Source of the DNA: Brevibacterium sp. UMB1308A
GTDB lineage: Bacteria; Actinomycetota; Actinomycetes; Actinomycetales; Brevibacteriaceae
DNA: 36,238 nt
Assembly (NCBI RefSeq): GCF_030230605.1
Contig: NZ_JASPDO010000024.1
Span: 1-36,238, forward strand
Direction of reading: 5' to 3'
The position numbers and the translations under genes are program-made. The notes beneath the pieces are model-generated. The model was not told the origin of the DNA. It did not search any database and saw only the letters and a list, made by a program, of their open reading frames with translations. Shown here piece after piece: positions 16,939 through 26,077 of the stretch (its first letter is position 1; each line of letters starts with the position of its first letter).

Positions 16939-16967
16939 TTCTTAACCGAACACTCGTTTAGATGCAA
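16939..16967 (-). promoter_or_regulatory. Promoter with operator-like palindrome upstream of reductase-thiolase-ligase operon
   Basis: On the minus strand a -35-like TTGCAT (16967-16962) is followed after 17 bases by a -10-like TAAGAA (16944-16939). An imperfect palindrome, TAAACGAG-TG-TTCGGTTA (16960-16943), matching at 6 of 8 arm positions, sits in the spacer. TetR-type regulators of fatty acid genes often use such sites between promoter boxes, and repression by acyl-CoA-responsive binding is a reasonable guess. The sequence match is seen; the regulator is not in this window. Confidence 0.45.
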
Positions 16968-16984
16968 CCGATTCTCACGTACGC

Positions 16985-17620
16985 TCAGTCCTCTTCAACA
17001 ATGTCGAACAGGTCGATCGACCCAGCCCCTACTCGCCGCACAACAGGTGTACTGCTCGAGAAGTCCACAACGGTCGAAGGGGTGGTCCCTGGGGTCCCAG
17101 ATGCCACAATCACATCGACAAGCTTGCCGATCCGTGCTTCCACATCAACAGGGTCCGTCAGAGGTTCATCTTGATCCGGCAACAACAAGGTGGACGACAG
17201 GATCGGCTCCCCCACCCGCTCAATGAGGTCAAGCGAAAGGCGGTTTTGCGGAATCCGCGCTCCCACCGTTTTCTTTTTGGCGTGCAACATGCGCCGCGGA
17301 ACCTCTTTTGTGGCTTTGAGAATGAAGGTGTAGGGCCCAGGCGTCAGCGCTTTGATAGTGCGGAACGCGCTGTTGTCGACAATGACGAACTGTCCCAGTT
17401 GCGCGAAGTCGTGACACATGAGCGTGAAGTGGTGTTTGGGGCTCAGGTGCCGAATCCGCGTAATGCGTTCGATCCCGTCTTTGTTGTCCAGAGAACACCC
17501 AAGCGCATAACAGGAGTCCGTGGGGTACGCGATCAAGCCACCGTTTGTGATCACGTCAACAACAGATGAAATCAGTCGTGGTTGCGGGTTTTCCGGGTGG
17601 ATTTCAAGAATTTCAGCCAT
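16985..17620 (-). CDS. yciO: YciO-like Sua5/YrdC-family protein
   Basis: A 211-residue protein that follows Escherichia coli YciO almost end to end, as I recall that sequence: IHPENPQPRLI at the start, YPTDSCYALGC (about 34-44), RITRIRHLSPKHHFTLMC, the TPGPYTFILKATKEVPRRML segment, and a C-terminal VVRRVGAG. The Sua5/YrdC fold binds ATP and RNA. Its TsaC members make threonylcarbamoyl-AMP for the t6A tRNA modification. YciO is a paralogue whose own role is less clear, so it should not be called TsaC without test. ATG at 17620 begins 3 bases after the stop of the AI-2E-family gene, indicating coupled translation at the end of the long minus-strand block. Confidence 0.85.
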   Translation of the reverse strand: MAEILEIHPENPQPRLISSVVDVITNGGLIAYPTDSCYALGCSLDNKDGIERITRIRHLSPKHHFTLMCHDFAQLGQFVIVDNSAFRTIKALTPGPYTFILKATKEVPRRMLHAKKKTVGARIPQNRLSLDLIERVGEPILSSTLLLPDQDEPLTDPVDVEARIGKLVDVIVASGTPGTTPSTVVDFSSSTPVVRRVGAGSIDLFDIVEED

Positions 17621-17623
17621 GCT

Positions 17624-18862
17624 TTAGTTTACGGCGTCGCCCGAGGTGGGTTCTGGGTTGTCCGGGTCCTCCGGGCTTTCTGGGTTCTCCACGGTTGGTT
17701 CTGAGTCCTCTTCCGCTTCCGAGATGGCCGCGACTTCGGAGGAGAGTTCCGCCTCCGAGGTGGGTGCTGGGCTGATGGGCGCCGCCGAGGTGGCGAGGAC
17801 TTTGCCTGTGTGTTTGTTAAAGCCGGATGAGATCAGCAAGTTGATCCACCGAGCACGAGGATCCGCGTCAACCAAGAGAGCTTTGAGCAACAGGGTTGCG
17901 GGGAGCGCCAAAAGAGCACCCAGGGGACCTAACACCCAGTACCAGAACAAGAGCGACAGAAATGAAATAAAGGGGGTCACTCCCACCGATTCACCTGTGA
18001 ACTTCGGCTGGATAATCGACTGGATCACGAAGTTGAGCGTCAGATATGCGATGACTACCCACATGGCGTCCCACCAACCACCTTCAAGGAGTGCCATGAG
18101 GGCGGGTGGAATCAACCCAATAATGAGTCCCACATTAGGGATGTAGTTGGTGGTGAAAGCGAGAACACCCCACACCAGGGCCAGGGGAACCCCGATAATC
18201 CACAGGGCAATGACGTCAAAAACGGCCACGATCAAACCGAAAATCGTGGCCACCACCCAGTACCGCCGTACGCCTTTTCCAAAAGAGCGCATTGCGAAGG
18301 AGAACTGCGGCGCCACATGAGCGACTTCACGAAGACGCGCCGGGAACTGGAGCGAGTCCATAATGACAAAGAACACGGTCATGATGACCGTGGTCAACAG
18401 CGCAACAATTGCCGACACATTCGACAGCACCTTCAGAGCCGTGTCAGTCAAAGACGAAAAGTCGAACGCGCTGAGTTGGTTCTGGATCACTTCCGGGGTC
18501 AGTCCCCACGACGTCGTGAAACTGATGACCTCGCCGTACAGTTGCGCTAGATTGTCCGAATAGCTGGGAAGCACAATGACAAGTTCTGCAATCGCCCATG
18601 CATTGAGCGCGAAGAACACTACGAGTAAGGCCATCACGAGCACGACCGTGATCGACGCGGCAACAATTGCTGGCACGCGCTTTGAAATCAGATACGCCTG
18701 CAGAGGGTGAACCACAACCACCAGGTTGAGTGCCAAAAACACTGGAGCCACAATCGTTTGAAGCCCCTGAATAAACTGGATTCCAAACGCCAGGCCAGCG
18801 AGTCCCAAAACAACAATGAGAAATCGCGGCAACATCGCCGGGCGCGCAGAATCAGTGGCCAC
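17624..18862 (-). CDS. AI-2E family (PerM/TqsA-like) membrane permease
   Basis: A 412-residue membrane protein with seven to eight helices and the large soluble loop between helices 3 and 4 typical of the AI-2E transporter family. Members include possible autoinducer exporters and Na+/H+ antiporters, so the substrate is open. Diagnostic stretches are VWGVLAFTTNYIPNVGLIIGLIPP and the C-terminal SFLSLLFWYWVLGPLGALLALP. The last 45 residues form an acidic Ser/Glu/Pro-rich tail with no hydrophobic content, presumably cytoplasmic and disordered. GTG at 18862 shares its last transcribed position with the der stop (TAGTG), so translation is coupled to der. Confidence 0.86.
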   Translation of the reverse strand: MATDSARPAMLPRFLIVVLGLAGLAFGIQFIQGLQTIVAPVFLALNLVVVVHPLQAYLISKRVPAIVAASITVVLVMALLVVFFALNAWAIAELVIVLPSYSDNLAQLYGEVISFTTSWGLTPEVIQNQLSAFDFSSLTDTALKVLSNVSAIVALLTTVIMTVFFVIMDSLQFPARLREVAHVAPQFSFAMRSFGKGVRRYWVVATIFGLIVAVFDVIALWIIGVPLALVWGVLAFTTNYIPNVGLIIGLIPPALMALLEGGWWDAMWVVIAYLTLNFVIQSIIQPKFTGESVGVTPFISFLSLLFWYWVLGPLGALLALPATLLLKALLVDADPRARWINLLISSGFNKHTGKVLATSAAPISPAPTSEAELSSEVAAISEAEEDSEPTVENPESPEDPDNPEPTSGDAVN

Positions 18863-20373
18863 TACCGCTTCCTTTTTTCACGAATTCGCATGTTGATCTC
18901 AATGGGAGTTCCCGTGAAGTCAAACGTTTCACGCAACCTGCGCGTGATGAAGCGCCGATACCCCGGGTCCAAAAACCCTGTGGTGAAGAGAACAAACTTG
19001 GGAGGACGCGGGTGGGCCTGAGTACCGAACAGAATGCGCGGTTGTTTCCCACCACGCAGCGGGTGCGGATTGGCGGCCACAAGCTCGCCAAGGAAAGCGT
19101 TGAGGCGTCCGGTAGGAATACGCGTATCCCACCCCTTTAACGCAGCGTCCAGAGCGGGCACCAACTTGTCCGCGTGGCGACCCGTCTTCGCTGAAATGTT
19201 CACGCGCGGCGCCCACGACACGTGACCCAGTTGCATCTCGATCTCTTTTTCAAGTTCGAGACGCCGGTCCTCATCTAACAGATCCCACTTGTTAAACACC
19301 AAGACCAGGGCACGTCCAGCCTCAATGACACTGTTGATCACGCGAAGGTCCTGTTCCGAGATGGGCTGATCGGCTTCCAACAAAACCAATGCCACCTCGG
19401 CGCGCTCTAACGCCGTCTGCGTACGCAAGGCGGCGTAATAGTCAGCCCCGGACGACTGCCGCGCCCGTTTGCGGATACCGGCCGTGTCCACAAAGCGCCA
19501 CTGCCGGTCCCCCAGGACCACCAGTTCGTCCACAGGGTCGCGCGTGGTTCCAGCGACATTGTCCACCATGACGCGTTCGCTTCCCACAAGACGGTTCAGA
19601 AGCGAAGACTTCCCCACGTTGGGGCGGCCGATAAGAGCAACTCTGCGCGGCCCACCTTCCTCTACCATCTGGTCAACCCCGGAAACTTCCGGAAGAATTT
19701 CCACCGCTCGGTCCAGAAGGTCAGCGACACCTCGGCCGTGCATAGCCGAAACCGGAGACGGTTCACCCAACCCCAGGTTCCACAGCTCAAACGCAGCCAG
19801 CTCAGATCGTTCGTCATCGACCTTGTTCGCCGCCACAATCACCGGCTTGCCGGTGCGGCGGAGCATTCGAACAATGTGCTCATCGGTAGATGTAATGCCT
19901 GTGTGCACATCGAGGACAAAAACGACAGCGTCAGCGAGCTCGACCGCGATTTCAGCTTGTTCTGCGATTCGTGAGGCCATCCCCCTAGAATCGATGTCCC
20001 AACCCCCGGTGTCCACTAAAGTGATGTCGCGACCGGCCCAGTGAGCCGTATAGCTCACCCGGTCACGCGTCACCCCAGGAACGTCTTCGACAACGGCTTC
20101 CCTGCGACCCAAGATTCGGTTCACCAGGGTGGATTTGCCTACGTTGGGGCGGCCCACAATGGCAAGGATCGGTGACGGGCCCGAGGTGCCACCGGCTTCG
20201 AGGTCCTCTGGGGACCGGTCGAGAAGTTCGCGGTCTTCGTCTTCAAGTTCGTAGTCGTCGAGCCCGGCTCGCAGGCTCTCTTCCCTGAGCCGTTCCTCAT
20301 CGCCGTCAATAGCGGAAAACCGTTCGTGGAAGTCCTCGTCAGGAACGGGTGAAAAATCGGGTTCCTTGGTCAC
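18862..20373 (-). CDS. der: Ribosome biogenesis GTPase Der (EngA)
   Basis: A 503-residue double GTPase needed for 50S subunit assembly. First G domain: GRPNVGKS (74-81), DTGGWD, NKVD (183-186). Second G domain: GRPNVGKS (249-256), DTAGIR (296-301), NKWD (about 363). The C-terminal KH-like domain follows and ends in the basic REKRKR. The first 70 residues are an acidic extension rich in Asp and Glu that lies ahead of the conserved core; such extensions are known in actinobacteria. GTG at 20373 overlaps the cmk stop as GTGA, and the cmk-der pairing is conserved across actinobacteria. Confidence 0.96.
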   Translation of the reverse strand: MTKEPDFSPVPDEDFHERFSAIDGDEERLREESLRAGLDDYELEDEDRELLDRSPEDLEAGGTSGPSPILAIVGRPNVGKSTLVNRILGRREAVVEDVPGVTRDRVSYTAHWAGRDITLVDTGGWDIDSRGMASRIAEQAEIAVELADAVVFVLDVHTGITSTDEHIVRMLRRTGKPVIVAANKVDDERSELAAFELWNLGLGEPSPVSAMHGRGVADLLDRAVEILPEVSGVDQMVEEGGPRRVALIGRPNVGKSSLLNRLVGSERVMVDNVAGTTRDPVDELVVLGDRQWRFVDTAGIRKRARQSSGADYYAALRTQTALERAEVALVLLEADQPISEQDLRVINSVIEAGRALVLVFNKWDLLDEDRRLELEKEIEMQLGHVSWAPRVNISAKTGRHADKLVPALDAALKGWDTRIPTGRLNAFLGELVAANPHPLRGGKQPRILFGTQAHPRPPKFVLFTTGFLDPGYRRFITRRLRETFDFTGTPIEINMRIREKRKR

Positions 20374-21050
20374 TTGGTACCGCCGTCCGCCTCTTCAACG
20401 AGCCCCATGACAGCTGCAACCGACTCATCAAAGTCGATGTGGGTGGTGTCCAGCGTGTGCACGCCTTCGGCAGCGGTGAGGAAACTGGTGGTTGCCGAAT
20501 CCTTACGGTCACGGTCTGCAACTTGAGCACGCGTAGCCTCGACCGACTCTTCGGTTGCTTCGCCGTGGATCTCGCCTGCTCGGCGAGCAATCCGAACGTC
20601 TTCACGAGCGGTCATGAGAATCCGAACATCGGCGTCAGGAGCAACGACCGTTGTAATGTCGCGCCCTTCAACCACAATCCCGCCTTTGTCTGCGCTCACG
20701 CGAGAAATAATGTCGCGTTGCATCTCGATGAGCTCTTCACGTGCATCGGGCACGCTGGAAACGATCTGCACATTCGTCGACACGTTTTCGGACCGGATGT
20801 CCGATGTCACATCGATCCCGTCAACTTCGACTGATTCGTGTTCCGGGTCGGTCGAGATTTCGAAGTCCACACCCCGAATCTGTTCAACCACGTCTCCTGG
20901 GTCGCTTACGCCTCGTTGCAAGCACAACCATGCCATTGCACGGTACATCGCCCCCGTGTCCAAGTACCCAAAGCCGTTACGACGGGCAACCTCGCGTGAA
21001 ACGCTGGACTTCCCTACTCCACTGGGGCCATCGATAGCAATAACGGTCAC
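20370..21050 (-). CDS. cmk: Cytidylate kinase
   Basis: A 226-residue (d)CMP kinase that phosphorylates CMP and dCMP with ATP. Seen: P-loop [10 protein letters not shown] (7-16), LDTGAMYRA, a [13 protein letters not shown] substrate loop, and the [10 protein letters not shown] segment. I chose GTG at 21050 instead of a longer frame starting at 21092. It has a strong AGGAGG site just upstream, overlaps the preceding stop as GTGA, and yields the usual N-terminus, [10 protein letters not shown]. The longer frame would add 14 residues unlike the family and overlap tyrA by 46 bases. Confidence 0.95.
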   Translation of the reverse strand: MTVIAIDGPSGVGKSSVSREVARRNGFGYLDTGAMYRAMAWLCLQRGVSDPGDVVEQIRGVDFEISTDPEHESVEVDGIDVTSDIRSENVSTNVQIVSSVPDAREELIEMQRDIISRVSADKGGIVVEGRDITTVVAPDADVRILMTAREDVRIARRAGEIHGEATEESVEATRAQVADRDRKDSATTSFLTAAEGVHTLDTTHIDFDESVAAVMGLVEEADGGTK

Positions 21051-22135
21051 TTTTCCTCCTTGGGGTCGAGAGCCTGTTCCGGTAGACGCCACCCATTTTC
21101 GCTTAAGCCTTGAATGAGAACTTGCACGTGAGCGGGCACGACTGAAAGTTCGACGCTACCCAGTTTAACGCCCGTCGCGTGGTCGATCCGGATGTCTTCA
21201 ATGTTCACGCCCAAGTCACCAATATCGGTGAAGAGGCGGGACAGAGTTCCCGGCGCGTCGTCAACGTAGACAGTGACTGTTTCATACGTGGCAGGCGCCA
21301 GTCCGTGCTTGCCTGGAATCCTTGCCCGGCCATCGTTACCGGCCGCAAGCGAACCAGCAATTGTCCTAAGCGACCCCGGTCGCATGTCCAGCGCGTCGAT
21401 CACTCTATCCAGATCACCTCGGATATCGCGCAAGACCGTTGCCACCTCGGCGGCGTTACCCGCCAAAATCTGGGTCCATAACCCTGGGTCCGAATCAGCA
21501 ATCCGGGTGGTATCCCTCAATCCCTGACCCGCGAGCGCAACTCCTTCTGAGGGCATATCGACCAGTTGCGCAGCCATGATCGAGGCCACGACTTGTGGGG
21601 CATGGGAAACCCGGGCGACTGCGGAGTCGTGGAACAACGGGTCCAGGTGCATGACTGAGGCGCCTACGGCCTGAGCGATTGTCACGACCTGCTCCAGACG
21701 TTCCTGTGGCGTGTCCTCGTCTGAACACACCACCCACGGGCGCGCCATGAACAGGTCAGCCCGGGCTGCGATCGCGCCGGACTTTTCGCGTCCAGCCATG
21801 GGATGTGAACCGATGTAGCGGTCCAATTCCCGGTCGCGGGTGTGCTGTTTGACCGCGTCCAGGATGGCGGTCTTGACGCTTGCAACATCGGTGATGGTGG
21901 CGTTGGGCCATGTGCGCAGGGCGTCGACAATAACCTGGGCGACCACGTCCGGAGGCGTGGCAATGACGACAACGTCAGGGTCTTCTGGGCGAGCTACTTC
22001 GCCTGCTCCCATGTCGGCTGCGAGTTGAGCGGAGGTGGGTGAGAGGTCTTCGAGCGTGACACGGTAACCGTGCCGAGACAGGCCCAGGCCTAGCGAGGTG
22101 CCTAACAGCCCGGTCCCAATGATATGTACGTTCAC
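21047..22135 (-). CDS. tyrA: Prephenate dehydrogenase with C-terminal ACT domain
   Basis: A 362-residue enzyme converting prephenate to 4-hydroxyphenylpyruvate with NAD(P)+, in tyrosine synthesis. The Rossmann motif [10 protein letters not shown] is at 7-16. The catalytic region [12 protein letters not shown] follows near 110-121. The C-terminal stretch after about residue 285, [23 protein letters not shown], is an ACT domain, a usual site of feedback control by tyrosine. GTG at 22135 overlaps the rluB stop as GTGA. The gene sits between rluB and cmk, where mycobacteria have none; this insertion is common in other actinobacteria. Confidence 0.93.
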   Translation of the reverse strand: MNVHIIGTGLLGTSLGLGLSRHGYRVTLEDLSPTSAQLAADMGAGEVARPEDPDVVVIATPPDVVAQVIVDALRTWPNATITDVASVKTAILDAVKQHTRDRELDRYIGSHPMAGREKSGAIAARADLFMARPWVVCSDEDTPQERLEQVVTIAQAVGASVMHLDPLFHDSAVARVSHAPQVVASIMAAQLVDMPSEGVALAGQGLRDTTRIADSDPGLWTQILAGNAAEVATVLRDIRGDLDRVIDALDMRPGSLRTIAGSLAAGNDGRARIPGKHGLAPATYETVTVYVDDAPGTLSRLFTDIGDLGVNIEDIRIDHATGVKLGSVELSVVPAHVQVLIQGLSENGWRLPEQALDPKEEK

Positions 22136-22947
22136 AGATCAACTGCTTTCATGAGTTCTGAGACTTCTTCGGGGCGCAGTTGGCGCATTTTTCCTTGGCG
22201 TTGTTCAGCCAGTTCAATGGGGCCAAACTCGGTGCGCACCAGGCGTAGGACCGGGTTGCCTACCGCACTGAGCAAACGTCGCACGATCCGGTTTTTTCCA
22301 GAGTGCAGAATCACTTCCACCAGCGCTACTCCGGGTTGGGAGTCGATGAGTTTGAACGAGTCCACCCGGCTGATGCCGTCGTCTAATTCAATTCCTTCAC
22401 GCAGACGAGCTCCCACGTCCTTGGCGACGGGGCCCTTGACTTGGGCGAGGTATTTTTTGGGGATTTCATAACGCGGGTGGGTGAGCCTGTTGGCCATGTC
22501 TCCGTCGTTGGTCAACAGGAGCAGACCTTCTGTTTCGTAGTCCAAACGTCCCACGTGAAAGAGGCGTTCCGTGCGATCGCGTACGAACTCGTCGAGGTTG
22601 CGTCGGCCTTCGGGGTCGCCCATGGAGGAAACGACTTTGGCGGGCTTGTTGAGCGCGAAGTAGACCTTTTCTGTGCTCGTTTCGATGGGCATGGAGTCGA
22701 CGACGAGGCGCTGTTTCGTAGGGTCGATGCGGGTTCCCAGCTCGATCACAATGTGACCGTCGATTTCCACCCTCCCGTCGAGAATCATCTGTTCGCAGGC
22801 GCGCCGCGACCCAAGTCCGGCATCTGCCATGACTTTCTGGAGACGCACCCCGGATTGGGTGTGTGGGTCCGAGGTGGTTTGTTTCTGAGCGCGGGCGATG
22901 TTGGCTTCGCGCTGTTTACGGCTGGGGCGTTTTTTCTCAAAGTTCAC
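22132..22947 (-). CDS. rluB: 23S rRNA pseudouridine synthase (RluB-like)
   Basis: A 271-residue pseudouridine synthase of the RsuA/RluB group. An N-terminal basic tail (1-33) leads into an S4 RNA-binding domain (VRLQKVMADAGLGSRRACEQ, 34-53). The catalytic motif GRLDYETEGLL carries the nucleophile D136. The exact modified base cannot be read from sequence; the synteny with scpB supports the RluB-type assignment. GTG at 22947 overlaps the scpB stop as GTGA, with AAGGAA upstream. Confidence 0.93.
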   Translation of the reverse strand: MNFEKKRPSRKQREANIARAQKQTTSDPHTQSGVRLQKVMADAGLGSRRACEQMILDGRVEIDGHIVIELGTRIDPTKQRLVVDSMPIETSTEKVYFALNKPAKVVSSMGDPEGRRNLDEFVRDRTERLFHVGRLDYETEGLLLLTNDGDMANRLTHPRYEIPKKYLAQVKGPVAKDVGARLREGIELDDGISRVDSFKLIDSQPGVALVEVILHSGKNRIVRRLLSAVGNPVLRLVRTEFGPIELAEQRQGKMRQLRPEEVSELMKAVDL

Positions 22948-23495
22948 GATGTTTCCTTCGTTTCAAAGGTGGCTTCTTGTGGGACGTCTTCTGGGAGGTA
23001 TGGGGCGATGGCGGGAAGTTCGTCGAGGCTGTCGATTCCCATGGCTGAGAGAAACACATGGGATGTGACGAACTGCGTGGGCCCTTCTGTTTTTGGGGCT
23101 TCAACGATGAGACCGCGCATGAGCAGGGTCCGGACCACCCCGTCGACGTTCACACCGCGGATGGCTGCGATGCGGGCACGAGTCACGGGTTGCGCATAAG
23201 CGACGACTGCCAGGGTTTCCAGAGCAGCTTGGCTGAGTTTGGCGGTCTGGCCTCGGGTCAGGAACTGCTTGACCGTGTCGTAGTGTTCTGAGCGGGAGTA
23301 GAACTGCCACCCACCTGCCGATTTACGGATCTCGAAACCGCTGACCCGCCCTGTGGAGTATTCGTGTTGAAGTTCTTCAATCGCCAGCTCAACCTCTTCC
23401 GGATTGGTTTCGAGCGCGGTTGCGAGTTCGTCGGTCGTCACCGGTTCGCCAATGACCGTCAGGATCGCTTCAATCCGTGTGGTCAGTGGTGTCAT
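22944..23495 (-). CDS. scpB: Segregation and condensation protein B
   Basis: A 183-residue ScpB with two winged-helix domains, the kleisin-associated subunit of the SMC-ScpAB condensin. Seen: IEAILTVIGEPVTTDELA at the start, AGGWQFYSR (about 60-70), LSQAALETLAVVAYAQPVTRARIAAIRGVN (about 90-120), and LLMRGLI. ATG at 23495 has a GGGAGGAC site and lies inside the last 26 bases of scpA, so the pair is tightly linked for balanced production. Confidence 0.95.
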   Translation of the reverse strand: MTPLTTRIEAILTVIGEPVTTDELATALETNPEEVELAIEELQHEYSTGRVSGFEIRKSAGGWQFYSRSEHYDTVKQFLTRGQTAKLSQAALETLAVVAYAQPVTRARIAAIRGVNVDGVVRTLLMRGLIVEAPKTEGPTQFVTSHVFLSAMGIDSLDELPAIAPYLPEDVPQEATFETKETS

Positions 23496-24255
23496 GTGTC
23501 CTCCCGGAGATGACGAGTGTACTCAGCGGTGCTTCTTGGTCCAGATCGATTGTGCCTGCTTTAAACAACTCCAGCAGTGCTAAAAACCGTGCGACGACCA
23601 CCAGGGTGGAGTCTGCCGTCTGGGCAAGTTCATCAAATGTAATCGTCTCACGTTCAGTGAGCAAACCAAGAATGTGGGCGCGTTGTTCGGGAACGCTGAC
23701 GTGTTGGAGGTGAATGTGGTCGATCGACACGGTGGGCGGGGTGGTGTCGCGGGCCAGTACGGTCGCGTACATTGCTGCCAGCATTTCGGTAGTCGCCGAC
23801 ATGATGAGAGGGGGCAGCACGCCCTGGAAGTCGCTCATGTTCCCACTGTTAGCGACCGAGTATCCAGTTTGCGTGATCCGTTCGCCAAGTTCAAAGGACA
23901 CCGCTTTGTAGGCGCGGTATTGCAAGAGTCGGGCAAAGAGCAGGTCCCTAGCTTCGAGAAGTTCTAAATCGAGTTCGTCTTCGACCGTCCCCGCGGGTAG
24001 GAGGCGCGCGGTTTTGAGGTCGAGCAGGGTTGAGGCGACCAGGAGGAAGTTGGAAAGTTGGTCCAAGGTTTTGGCTGTGCTCCAGCCGGCTTCCTGGGCC
24101 GAGGTGGTAAGCGCGTTGACGTGTTCGACGAACTCGTCGGTGACTTCTGCGAGGGCTACATCGGTGATATCGAGTTTACGTTTGCTGATGAGCCCTAGCA
24201 GAAGGTCAAACGGGCCGGAAAAGTTGTCGAGTTCAACAACGAATTCGTGGCTCAG
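23470..24255 (-). CDS. scpA: Segregation and condensation protein A (kleisin), CTG start
   Basis: A 261-residue kleisin that bridges the SMC dimer. The N-terminal SMC-binding core NFSGPFDLLLGLISKRKLD lies at about residues 11-29, followed by DITDVALAEVTDEF. All of this is upstream of the first canonical start codon in the frame (TTG at 24066), which would give a 198-residue protein lacking that domain. Between the frame's previous stop and 24066 there is no ATG, GTG or TTG. CTG at 24255 overlaps the parA stop as CTGA, matching the GTGA/ATGA overlaps elsewhere in this block, and AGGTGGGG stands upstream. I therefore infer a CTG start; a sequencing error is the alternative. The C-terminal winged helix region is complete. 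Confidence 0.88.
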   Translation of the reverse strand: MSHEFVVELDNFSGPFDLLLGLISKRKLDITDVALAEVTDEFVEHVNALTTSAQEAGWSTAKTLDQLSNFLLVASTLLDLKTARLLPAGTVEDELDLELLEARDLLFARLLQYRAYKAVSFELGERITQTGYSVANSGNMSDFQGVLPPLIMSATTEMLAAMYATVLARDTTPPTVSIDHIHLQHVSVPEQRAHILGLLTERETITFDELAQTADSTLVVVARFLALLELFKAGTIDLDQEAPLSTLVISGRTHDTTDHTD

Positions 24256-25103
24256 GGAGCCCCACCTCGGGAGATGAGTTCACGAGCCAGTTGTCTGTAG
24301 GCCTCCGCGCCCGAGTGTTTGGGGGCGAAGCTGGTGATTGGTTCGGCGGCCACGGAGGCGTCTGGGAACTTGACTGTGCGGTTGATGACAGTTTCAAAAA
24401 CTCTGTCATCAAACGCGTCGACAACGCGTGAGATCACTTCACGTGCGTGCAGCGTGCGCCCGTCGTACATGGTGGCCAAAATACCGTCGATTTCAAGACC
24501 AGGGTTGAGGCGGTCCTGAACTTTTTCAATCGTTTCAACCAGCAGAGCAACACCGCGCAAGGCGAAGAACTCTGTTTCAAGAGGAATGATGACACCGTGT
24601 GCCGCCGTCAACGCGTTGACGGTGAGAAGACCCAAGGACGGTTGGCAGTCGATGAGAATGACGTCATATTCGTTGGCGACTTTATCCAGGGCTCGGGCCA
24701 GCACTTGTTCGCGCGCCACTTCGTTGACCAGTTGAACCTCGGCGGCTGACAAGTCAATGTTGGCCGGTAAAACGTCGATGAGCTGGTGCGCCGTGGGCTG
24801 GATAACGTCAGACGGGTTCACCCGGCTGGACATGAGAACGTTGTACACGCTCAGTTCTAAATCGTGTGGGTTGAGCCCCAGCCCTACCGACAGAGCACCC
24901 TGTGGGTCGAAGTCGACCAGAAGCACGCGACGCCCGTAATCAGCCAAGGCTGCACCCAGGTTGACCGACGACGTGGTTTTGCCCACGCCACCCTTCTGGT
25001 TGACCATCGCGATGATCCGTGCCGGGCCGTGGCTTTCAAGCGGTGGCGGTTCTGGAAATTGTCGAACCGGCCGACCGGTGGGTCCGAGTTCCTGTTCTTC
25101 CAC
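24252..25103 (-). CDS. ParA-family chromosome partitioning ATPase
   Basis: A 283-residue ParA/Soj-like ATPase. Seen: the deviant Walker A QKGGVGKTTS (36-45) with both lysines, LLVDFDPQGALSVGLG (61-76), and the Walker B DVILIDCQPSLGLLT. In M. tuberculosis the corresponding gene lies just before scpA and is distinct from the parA beside parB at the replication origin. It may help position the condensin or the nucleoid; no parB is adjacent here. GTG at 25103 has an AAAGGCA site. The first 27 residues are a Pro/Glu-rich extension. Confidence 0.9.
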   Translation of the reverse strand: MEEQELGPTGRPVRQFPEPPPLESHGPARIIAMVNQKGGVGKTTSSVNLGAALADYGRRVLLVDFDPQGALSVGLGLNPHDLELSVYNVLMSSRVNPSDVIQPTAHQLIDVLPANIDLSAAEVQLVNEVAREQVLARALDKVANEYDVILIDCQPSLGLLTVNALTAAHGVIIPLETEFFALRGVALLVETIEKVQDRLNPGLEIDGILATMYDGRTLHAREVISRVVDAFDDRVFETVINRTVKFPDASVAAEPITSFAPKHSGAEAYRQLARELISRGGAP

Positions 25104-25138
25104 GCACGTGCCTTTCTTCGAAACGATGTTCTTTCACC

Positions 25139-26077
25139 CTATCGCGCTCTGGGGTGAGTCGATGCATAGACCTCTTTGAGCGCTTGGCTCGTGACCTGAG
25201 TGTATATCTGAGTGGTTGTCACCGACGAATGTCCCAAAAGTTCTTGGACAATTCGGATATCTGCCCCACCTTCTACTAAGTGAGTCGCGCACGAATGTCG
25301 CAACGAGTGCGCAGTGACACCCGGGACGTCGGCAATGTCAGCCGCCTTTTTCACGATCGCCCACGCGCTCTGCCGGGACAGTCTGCCACCTCGGGCGTTG
25401 AGAAAGACCGCGGGACTTGAGGCAGCCCACGCAGGCCGGCCGCGTGTCAACCACGCCCCTAACGCTTCGATTGCGTGAGAGCCCAGGGGAACCAAACGTT
25501 CTTTGTTGCCTTTTCCGTACACGCGCGCAATGCCTGCGTCCACATCCACGTCGTCCCGATCCACGCCTACGGCCTCACTGATGCGAGCGCCTGTGGCGTA
25601 CAAGAACTCAATGAGCGCAACCGCGCGCAGCTGGGCGGGATCCGCACTCTGAGGGTCACCGGCTGCGTGAATGATCCGGCTCACCTGATCGACGCTCAGC
25701 GCCTTGGGTAGCCGCATCGTGTCGGTGGGTGGCTGCACGTCATCAGCGGGGCTTGTTCCCCCGGTTTCACCCGCCGTGAAGTGGTGAAGCCTGCGTACAG
25801 CCACCGTGATGCGGGCCCTAGACGTCACGGCAAAGTTCTGGTGCGCAATGTGTTCAATGAAACCGGCAACGTGTTCGCTGGTGACGCTCCCGAGGTCGTT
25901 CACCCCTGTGTCTGCCAGGTAAGTGACGTACTTGGCGAGATCGCGGGCGTACGCGTCAACGGTGTTGCGTGAACTCCCCCGCTCCAATTGCAGGTACGTG
26001 AGGTACTCGCTCACTGGTCGGATCAAGCCGGCGGGGGCGTCCGGCAAGAGCGCTGCCCCGTGCCGTGCTCCGGTCAT
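25139..26077 (-). CDS. xerD: Tyrosine recombinase XerD
   Basis: A 312-residue site-specific recombinase that with XerC resolves chromosome dimers at dif. The catalytic set is complete: R165 ([11 protein letters not shown]), K189 (GKGNKER), H257 and R260 ([10 protein letters not shown]), H283 (LLGHSSV) and Y292 (QIYTQVT). The SAM-like N-terminal core-binding domain starts near residue 18. I prefer ATG at 26077, which overlaps the NUDIX stop as ATGA and gives the normal length, over an in-frame start at 26119 that adds 14 atypical residues. The Xer-Par-Scp neighbourhood groups chromosome segregation genes. Confidence 0.94.
   Translation of the reverse strand: MTGARHGAALLPDAPAGLIRPVSEYLTYLQLERGSSRNTVDAYARDLAKYVTYLADTGVNDLGSVTSEHVAGFIEHIAHQNFAVTSRARITVAVRRLHHFTAGETGGTSPADDVQPPTDTMRLPKALSVDQVSRIIHAAGDPQSADPAQLRAVALIEFLYATGARISEAVGVDRDDVDVDAGIARVYGKGNKERLVPLGSHAIEALGAWLTRGRPAWAASSPAVFLNARGGRLSRQSAWAIVKKAADIADVPGVTAHSLRHSCATHLVEGGADIRIVQELLGHSSVTTTQIYTQVTSQALKEVYASTHPRAR

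Noticed and set aside
16231..17226. 331-residue plus-strand open frame opposite the FabG-like and YciO-like genes
   Set aside because: It is antisense to two clear minus-strand genes and their promoter and has no recognisable domain; long antisense frames are common at this GC content.
21051..21092. Longer cmk start at 21092
   Set aside because: GTG at 21050 has an AGGAGG site and a GTGA overlap and gives the standard kinase N-terminus.
22441..23199. 252-residue plus-strand frame over rluB and scpB
   Set aside because: It is antisense to two well-supported genes and shows no family similarity.
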